A stretch of 64,000 nucleotides of DNA from NCBI RefSeq assembly GCF_947500045.1, contig NZ_CANMQQ010000010.1, positions 112,656 to 176,655 of the forward strand, in the 5' to 3' direction. Below the pieces are notes generated by a model. It worked only from the letters and a program-made list of their open reading frames with translations. It was not told where the DNA came from and made no database searches. Origin of the DNA: an uncultured Ruegeria sp. GTDB taxonomy: Bacteria > Pseudomonadota > Alphaproteobacteria > Rhodobacterales > Rhodobacteraceae. The translations under genes were made by a program, and so were the position numbers. Positions 59,425 to 64,000 of this stretch are shown here, one piece after another. Each line of letters starts with the position of its first letter. The stretch's first letter is position 1.

Positions 59425-60438
59425 ATGAGCGGGCGAAATGGCAACGGCCTTCTGGAATACTACACCGACAAGATCGAGCATCTGTTGCATGACGAAAACC
59501 TGAGCGAAATTTCCGTAAACCCTGACGGTTCTGTCTGGGTTGAGGAAATGGGCACAACGCACATGACCAGGACAGACATCACTCTGACCAAGGATGATGT
59601 TGGAAACATCGGTCGGTGTGTGGCTGGGTTCAGTGACGTGACTTTCGGAGAAAAGAAACCGATTGCGACCGCCAATGTCCCGACAAAAGAGGGCAAAGCA
59701 CGGGTGCAGGTTGTCATCCCGCCCGCGACAACCGGCGTCGGGTCCGTGGCGATCCGCCTGCTCCGCGTGAAAAGCGTTGACCTGGGCGCGTTCAGCTTTG
59801 CCAACAAAGAGGCCGCATTAGCAGAAAACAACGACCACAGCGCACTTGAGAATGCGCGAGCGGCGCTTGCAGCAGGCACGATAAGCTTTGACGAGCTGGC
59901 CGACCTCTCGATGCTGAGCAAATGGAACGTGATTATTGCGGGCGGCACATCGTCGGGCAAAACCACTGTTCTGAATGCTATGTTGAAGCGCGTCGATCCA
60001 GGCGAACGGATCGTGACAATTGAGGAAGTGGCCGAGCTGGACATCGAGCAACCAAACTTCGTGGGCTTGCTTGCTGATCGTTCAGAAGAAAACGGTCCTC
60101 GATCACCAACAAAGCTGCTTGAATCTGCGCTTCGCCTCCGACCTGACCGGCTCGTTTGCGGTGAAATCAGGGGCGACGACGCGAATATGTTCCTGGAATT
60201 GGTGAACACCGGCCATGACGGGTCTGTCTGCACCATGCACGCCAACTCGCCTGTAGATGCCATCGGGCGGATGAGCAAAATGGTGCGACGCGGATCTCCG
60301 ACTGTCCAAAAGTCAGAGGTGGTCGATGATATCAGGGCCACCATTCACATGATCGTTCACATGAAGAAAATCGGGGACGAACGGAAGGTCAACGGCGTGA
60401 TCTTCCCGCCTCTGATGACTGCTGAACAGCTCAACTAA
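59425..60438 (+). CDS. virB11: VirB11 ATPase
   Basis: A 337-residue hexameric traffic ATPase at the cytoplasmic base of the channel. The N-terminal domain has HDENLSEISVNPDGSVWVEEM; Walker A is AGGTSSGKTTVLNAML near residue 172; the Asp box and Walker B follow (VTIEEVAELDI, VCGEIRGDDANMFLELV), and the His box is TGHDGSVCTMHANSP near 265. AAGGA precedes ATG 59425; an upstream GTG frame has no support. The 204-base gap before it may hold its own promoter. Confidence 0.94.
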   Translation: MSGRNGNGLLEYYTDKIEHLLHDENLSEISVNPDGSVWVEEMGTTHMTRTDITLTKDDVGNIGRCVAGFSDVTFGEKKPIATANVPTKEGKARVQVVIPPATTGVGSVAIRLLRVKSVDLGAFSFANKEAALAENNDHSALENARAALAAGTISFDELADLSMLSKWNVIIAGGTSSGKTTVLNAMLKRVDPGERIVTIEEVAELDIEQPNFVGLLADRSEENGPRSPTKLLESALRLRPDRLVCGEIRGDDANMFLELVNTGHDGSVCTMHANSPVDAIGRMSKMVRRGSPTVQKSEVVDDIRATIHMIVHMKKIGDERKVNGVIFPPLMTAEQLN

Positions 60439-60460
60439 TAACCTGAGACGGAGATAACTC

Positions 60461-60883
60461 ATGACGAGACTTACTGGCTCACATTCCTTTGAAGTCGAAC
60501 ACAGCGGGACTGGCGTGTTTTTCGAAGGGCAAGTGAACTACCCAACCGACATGGAGAAACCCGCCGAAGACATGGCAGCCCGCGTGGGTTTAGAAGTAGA
60601 TCGATTAACTTCCCGCGAAGCCGAAACTCTTTTGGAATCGGAAAGACAGCGGTTTGACGGATCAGACACCTTTGAACATGAGCGTTATCCTATCAAAATT
60701 CGGCTCTTTGATGCCTGGGTGGACGCGATTGCCCACAAGTACCAAAGCGTAATTCACAAAGGCGATAACGCAGTTCCAGGCAGTGTGTGGTTCGAAATGA
60801 ATGTGTGGCAAAGCCGATCCGCCCGCGATGAGTTTTTTACTGATCTGGCGAATGAAGGAAGTCGGGTGAGCAACAATGGCTGA
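60461..60883 (+). CDS. T4SS-linked cytoplasmic protein of unknown function
   Basis: A 140-residue hydrophilic protein between virB11 and virD4. No signal peptide or membrane segment is seen. It reads FEVEHSGTGVFFEGQVNYP at the start and ends WFEMNVWQSRSARDEFFTDLANEG, acidic overall. I know no family for it. GGAGA precedes the ATG, and the gene overlaps virD4 by eight bases, so it is translated with the coupling protein. A role in substrate recognition or in controlling VirB11 or VirD4 would fit its place but is a guess. Confidence 0.6.
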   Translation: MTRLTGSHSFEVEHSGTGVFFEGQVNYPTDMEKPAEDMAARVGLEVDRLTSREAETLLESERQRFDGSDTFEHERYPIKIRLFDAWVDAIAHKYQSVIHKGDNAVPGSVWFEMNVWQSRSARDEFFTDLANEGSRVSNNG

Positions 60884-62780
60884 GTTTCAGGATCTCCCCA
60901 AAGGCAAGAAGGTAGCGATAGCCGGCACAATGGGCTTTATCGCTACTTCAGCTTGTGCGGTGTTGGTGGTCGGCCTGGTCATCGAATACCTCAACACGAA
61001 AGGCTTCCGGGGGCTGGACATCTGGGCAATCCCGGAAAAATTCATGGCACGACCTGCAGAAGAACAACAGGTCATCGGGCTTGTGGCTGTTGTGGCCGTC
61101 TGCGTTCTGACATTTGCGTTTGTGGCCGCCGCTTTGCGCGGTCCATCGACCAAATACGGGGATGCGGTTTTTGCGAAAGCGCCTCAGCTCGTCACAGAAG
61201 GATACGCGGCACCGCTGAAGCTGAAATCAAAACTGGACAGTGAAATCGTTTTTGCCAAGTTCGGCCCGCCAAAAGAAAAAAACGCGATCTTCTATAAGCC
61301 CGGCCCAAGTGTTCAGAAACCACATGCGATGTTCATTGCGCCGTCTGGCTCGGGTAAAACGAGCGGCTTTGTGATCCCCAATATCCTGCGGTTCAATGGC
61401 TCCTGCGTTGTTCTGGACATCAAAGGCGAGATATTCCAAGCGACCGGCGCACGGCGGGCAGCAATGGGGGATGAGGTCTTTGTTTTCGACCCTGAGAACC
61501 CAGAAAAAAGCCACAGCTATAACCCGCTGAGGCGCGCAGCTCGCGCAGACAATCTGGATCGGCGTTGGGAAGAAGTAATTCAGGTCGCAACGCAGATGTT
61601 CGACACGCCCAGCTCGTCCGCTCAGGGCTTTTTGGGCGGCGTCGAGGGCATGTTCTGCGCAATGGCGATGTTGGCAATCAAGCGGAACCGTCCGTACATT
61701 TCCGAGATCCTGCGCCTGGTCAAAACGACCAAGCAAAAGGATTATGAAAAGATGGCCGAAGAAGTAGGCTATGCCCGGGCAGCAGATGAGTTTCTGAATC
61801 TAGCAGCCGAAGAATCCAAAATCCTCCGGTCAACAATTTCGGTTATGAACAACTCCGGCCTTCAGCTCTGGCGCAACCCGTCGGTGGCAAGAGCGACGCA
61901 GGGCAATGACATCAACTTTGAAGATCTGCGGCGGCGCCCCACCTCGATCTACTTTTCTGTGCCGGGGAAAAAGGTCAAAGAGTTCCGGACACTCATTCGC
62001 CTGTTTTTCCTCGATCTGGTGAACACAATCGAAACCCACGAACCGGGCCCAGATGAGCCGTTCAAGGTTTTGATGCTGCTCGATGAGTTTCAGCGTCTCG
62101 GCCACCTTGAGCGCGTCGTTGAAGCGTATGACACCATGCGATCATTCGGCGGTCGGATCATCGTGATTTCGCAAACGCTGTCGCGCCTGCAGGACATCTA
62201 TGGGCATGAAGGTGTGCGGGCGATGCTGGCAAACGCCGGGACGCAAATGTTTGCGGCGTCCGAAGATTCAGAGGTACGCGAACACGTGTCCAGGTCTATC
62301 GGTGACAAAACAGTAATGAGCAAATCAAAGTCTCGGGCGCTCGGCAAAATGGAAATGGGCAGCATATCGGAACGCGAGGAAGGTATTCGCCTGCTCCGGC
62401 CCGAACACGTTGGCCGATTGCCTGAAAACGAGGTTGTGCTGATCCGCGAGGGTAAGATGCCGGTGATTGCAAACAAGATCAGGTACTTTGAAGATCCCTA
62501 TTTCATGCAGTTCTTGGGTGGCGAAAGTCCGAAGATCAAAGGCACACACCTCGATCTGGCTGTAGAGCAAGCCAGGGACACGGCAAAGGCGCTGGCTGAT
62601 GCGAAACCGGCCCCTGCCCCGGTGAAAGAGGTTTCGGAAAAAGATCAGGAACTTCAGGCTGCTTTTGATGCGCAGCGCACCGTTGCCAAAAGAAAGAGCA
62701 GGTCAGCGAAACAATTGGCGGTGGAGAAGTTGGCGACGCAACCGTCGAGCCCAGTCGCAAACGCGCAGCACTCCAGTTGA
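60876..62780 (+). CDS. virD4: VirD4/TraG coupling protein
   Basis: A 634-residue coupling ATPase that brings the transfer substrate to the channel. Two membrane helices lie in the first 90 residues (IATSACAVLVVGLVIEYL and VVAVCVLTFAFVAAAL). Walker A is IAPSGSGKTSGFVIPN near residue 155, Walker B is LMLLDEFQRLGHLE near 398, and GGRIIVISQTLSRLQDIYG follows. The C-terminal tail from about 560 is charged and low in complexity. Presence of VirD4 means the system is for DNA conjugation or effector delivery; no relaxase gene is seen nearby. Confidence 0.94.
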   Translation: MAEFQDLPKGKKVAIAGTMGFIATSACAVLVVGLVIEYLNTKGFRGLDIWAIPEKFMARPAEEQQVIGLVAVVAVCVLTFAFVAAALRGPSTKYGDAVFAKAPQLVTEGYAAPLKLKSKLDSEIVFAKFGPPKEKNAIFYKPGPSVQKPHAMFIAPSGSGKTSGFVIPNILRFNGSCVVLDIKGEIFQATGARRAAMGDEVFVFDPENPEKSHSYNPLRRAARADNLDRRWEEVIQVATQMFDTPSSSAQGFLGGVEGMFCAMAMLAIKRNRPYISEILRLVKTTKQKDYEKMAEEVGYARAADEFLNLAAEESKILRSTISVMNNSGLQLWRNPSVARATQGNDINFEDLRRRPTSIYFSVPGKKVKEFRTLIRLFFLDLVNTIETHEPGPDEPFKVLMLLDEFQRLGHLERVVEAYDTMRSFGGRIIVISQTLSRLQDIYGHEGVRAMLANAGTQMFAASEDSEVREHVSRSIGDKTVMSKSKSRALGKMEMGSISEREEGIRLLRPEHVGRLPENEVVLIREGKMPVIANKIRYFEDPYFMQFLGGESPKIKGTHLDLAVEQARDTAKALADAKPAPAPVKEVSEKDQELQAAFDAQRTVAKRKSRSAKQLAVEKLATQPSSPVANAQHSS

Positions 62781-62844
62781 AGGCGTAGATGCCCATCATC
62801 GAGCACGAGCTGCAACTACGCTTCGATGTATAGGTATATTATTT

Positions 62845-62873
62845 TTGACTCTGTGTATAATATTTCATACAAG
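62845..62873 (+). promoter_or_regulatory. Candidate promoter with overlapping dyad
   Basis: TTGACT, 17 bases, then TACAAG, ahead of the DUF2178-like/xre pair. The dyad TGTAT-N8-ATACA (62854-62871) overlaps the spacer and the -10 element and could be the operator of the Xre-type protein encoded by the second gene. A TATAAT inside the spacer is an alternative -10. Confidence 0.4.
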
Positions 62874-62927
62874 GCGTAAACAATAATCGACTCACCAGAA
62901 GTGTCCTGTCCAAAAGGGATTTCAGAA

Positions 62928-63377
62928 ATGACCTACCAAGATCGCAATACCGTCGTCTCGATCTTCGTGAACCTCGCCGTTAGTGCATTTGTTGTTTCAC
63001 GGCTTCTGGATATGAATGCCTCTGGATCGTTTGATGGCCCAGACGCTGTGAACAACTGGGCCCGCATGGTGATCTGGCTGATCCCCCTGGGCGTCGTTGC
63101 CACCATCATCGGCACCATACTGTTCAACATTGGATTTGCGATTGTTACACACGAACCCAAACCCAGCTTCGTCGTTGATGAACGTGATAAGATGTTCGAG
63201 CGCCGTGGCAGCTATGCCATCATTGTCTTCGCGGGTGCGGGTTTTGTCTCAGCCGTCGTCGCGATGGCTCTCAACGCATCGGCGCTCACCGGCTTCAACA
63301 TCATCTATTTCGGAATGGCTTTCGGATCCCTGTCAGCAGATATTGTCAAATTTGCTAGCTATCGGCGGGGGTATTGA
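62928..63377 (+). CDS. DUF2178-like membrane protein
   Basis: A 149-residue membrane protein with four predicted helices in two pairs, and between them the conserved cytoplasmic piece VVDERDKMFERRGSYAI, typical of DUF2178-like proteins. Such genes are often found directly before a small Xre-type regulator, as here (3 bases away). ATG 62928 follows AAGGGA; a longer frame is not supported. Its function is not known; such pairs may form a membrane-linked sensing module. Confidence 0.7.
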   Translation: MTYQDRNTVVSIFVNLAVSAFVVSRLLDMNASGSFDGPDAVNNWARMVIWLIPLGVVATIIGTILFNIGFAIVTHEPKPSFVVDERDKMFERRGSYAIIVFAGAGFVSAVVAMALNASALTGFNIIYFGMAFGSLSADIVKFASYRRGY

Positions 63378-63380
63378 TCC

Positions 63381-63599
63381 ATGGGCAAGCTCAGGATCAC
63401 CAACAACATTAGACGTCTACGCTTTGACGCTGATGAAATGACGCAAAAGGAACTCGCCGAAAAGGTTGGAGTCACCCGACAAACCATCGTTGCCATTGAA
63501 AACGCCAAATATTCACCAACGCTCGAACTGGCCATCTTGATTTCTCGTGTGTTCGGCGAGCCCCTCGAAAAAGTCTTCGACATCCAAGACGCCAGCTAA
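63381..63599 (+). CDS. Small Xre-family HTH regulator
   Basis: A 72-residue helix-turn-helix protein that is nearly all DNA-binding domain: NNIRRLRFDADEMTQKELAEKVGVTRQTIVAIENAKYSPTLELA, the YozG-like type, ending LEKVFDIQDAS. It has no effector domain. It follows the DUF2178-like gene by three bases and probably controls their shared promoter at 62845-62873. Confidence 0.85.
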   Translation: MGKLRITNNIRRLRFDADEMTQKELAEKVGVTRQTIVAIENAKYSPTLELAILISRVFGEPLEKVFDIQDAS

Positions 63600-63636
63600 T
63601 TCGCGGCGTCCGCGCTACCTTACCAAAGGAATAGAT

Positions 63637-64000
63637 ATGTTCATCAACCCTCCTCGGTTCTGGAATCTGATGGCGCGCTCCTATGCCCGCCGTCCGGTTC
63701 AAAACCAAGCCGCCTATGAATACAAACTAAACACTACTTCGAGACACCTGTCCCCCCAAGACCGCGTCCTGGAATTCGGCTGTGGCACAGGTACGACGGC
63801 ACTCATTCACGCCCCAAAAGTCGCCCATATCGACGCCATCGACTATTCTTCCGAAATGATCTCAATCGCCCAGGAAAAGGCCAAAGTGCAGGGCATCAAG
63901 AACGTCAACTTTGAAGTCAGCGCTGTCAACGGCGGTGAGAAAGTCGACCACTGGGCGGAGCAAAAGTCGTCCACTGCTTGGGTGACCGGCGCCTTGGCAA
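63637..64000 (+). CDS. SAM-dependent methyltransferase, N-terminal part
   Basis: The first 121 residues of a class I methyltransferase, cut by the window end. Motif I is DRVLEFGCGTGTTALIHA near residue 45, then HIDAIDYSSEMISIAQEKAKVQG. AAAGGA lies before ATG 63637. The usual motif with aspartate and a hydrophobic strand expected near residue 105 (of the DVVLAHNLLH kind) is not evident in what follows VEKVD-like GGEKVDHWAEQ, so the gene may be altered near the edge. The substrate cannot be told. Confidence 0.75.
   Translation, partial: MFINPPRFWNLMARSYARRPVQNQAAYEYKLNTTSRHLSPQDRVLEFGCGTGTTALIHAPKVAHIDAIDYSSEMISIAQEKAKVQGIKNVNFEVSAVNGGEKVDHWAEQKSSTAWVTGALA

Noticed and set aside
59460..60344. 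Long open frame on the complement, 294 codons
   Set aside because: It is the shadow of virB11, whose motifs are complete on the forward strand.
1..64000. tRNA genes, rRNA genes and CRISPR arrays
   Set aside because: I looked for T-loop patterns and regularly spaced repeats by eye and found none; a dedicated tRNA or CRISPR search could still show otherwise.

Overview
The window reads as an alphaproteobacterium of the Rhodobacterales, most likely the Roseobacter group, on a replicon with a plasmid-type maintenance and conjugation module. Grounds: two TRAP transporters, heterotetrameric sarcosine oxidase, ornithine cyclodeaminase and CtlX clusters, a RepC-type initiator, moderately GC-rich coding DNA and tightly overlapping operons. 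No species name can be supported from the sequence alone.

Positions 1-14926 are mainly arginine-family catabolism. A LysR gene cut by the edge diverges from a six-gene run (NhaC antiporter, EamA exporter, ornithine cyclodeaminase, M20 deacetylase, arginase-family hydrolase, Gdx/SugE-type SMR exporter), followed by an M20D amidohydrolase. After an empty 1.1 kb come two NTF2-fold proteins, a peroxiredoxin-like protein, a divergent TetR and an insertion-sequence remnant. An AsnC regulator then diverges from a second ornithine cyclodeaminase overlapping ctlX, a citrulline to ornithine to proline route.

Positions 15696-21503 hold a LysR gene divergent from nine same-strand genes: a dimeric-barrel protein, three consecutive NTF2-fold proteins, a split-barrel flavoprotein, an NmrA-like reductase, a glutathione transferase and a DsbA/FrnE-like oxidoreductase. 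This looks like an uncharacterised detoxification operon. Positions 21629-27701 resemble the Pseudomonas mde locus for methionine degradation: Lrp-type regulator, methionine gamma-lyase, a second gamma-lyase-like enzyme, an OsmC protein and an AceE/transketolase-like E1 enzyme.

Positions 27698-37746 are one long operon, dctP-dctQ-dctM-soxB-soxD-soxA-soxG-tetR, facing a GATase1-like AraC regulator; it should import and oxidise sarcosine or a related N-methyl compound. Positions 38278-44763 are a LysR gene divergent from a TAXI-type TRAP receptor, a fused TRAP permease, an M20 peptidase and a TauE/SafE permease.

From about 44995 the content changes to plasmid functions: a LuxR-type regulator with a long C-terminal extension, a RepC initiator without repA or repB, a likely counter-transcribed RNA upstream of repC, and a 16-bp palindrome fitting the repABC parS consensus. 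A full virB/virD4 type IV secretion locus follows (50031-62780). Its clearest oddity is VirB10 made as two separate proteins, the outer-membrane half with its own Sec signal peptide. No relaxase, integrase, tRNA or CRISPR array was found. The window closes with a DUF2178-like membrane protein, a small Xre regulator and the start of a methyltransferase gene.
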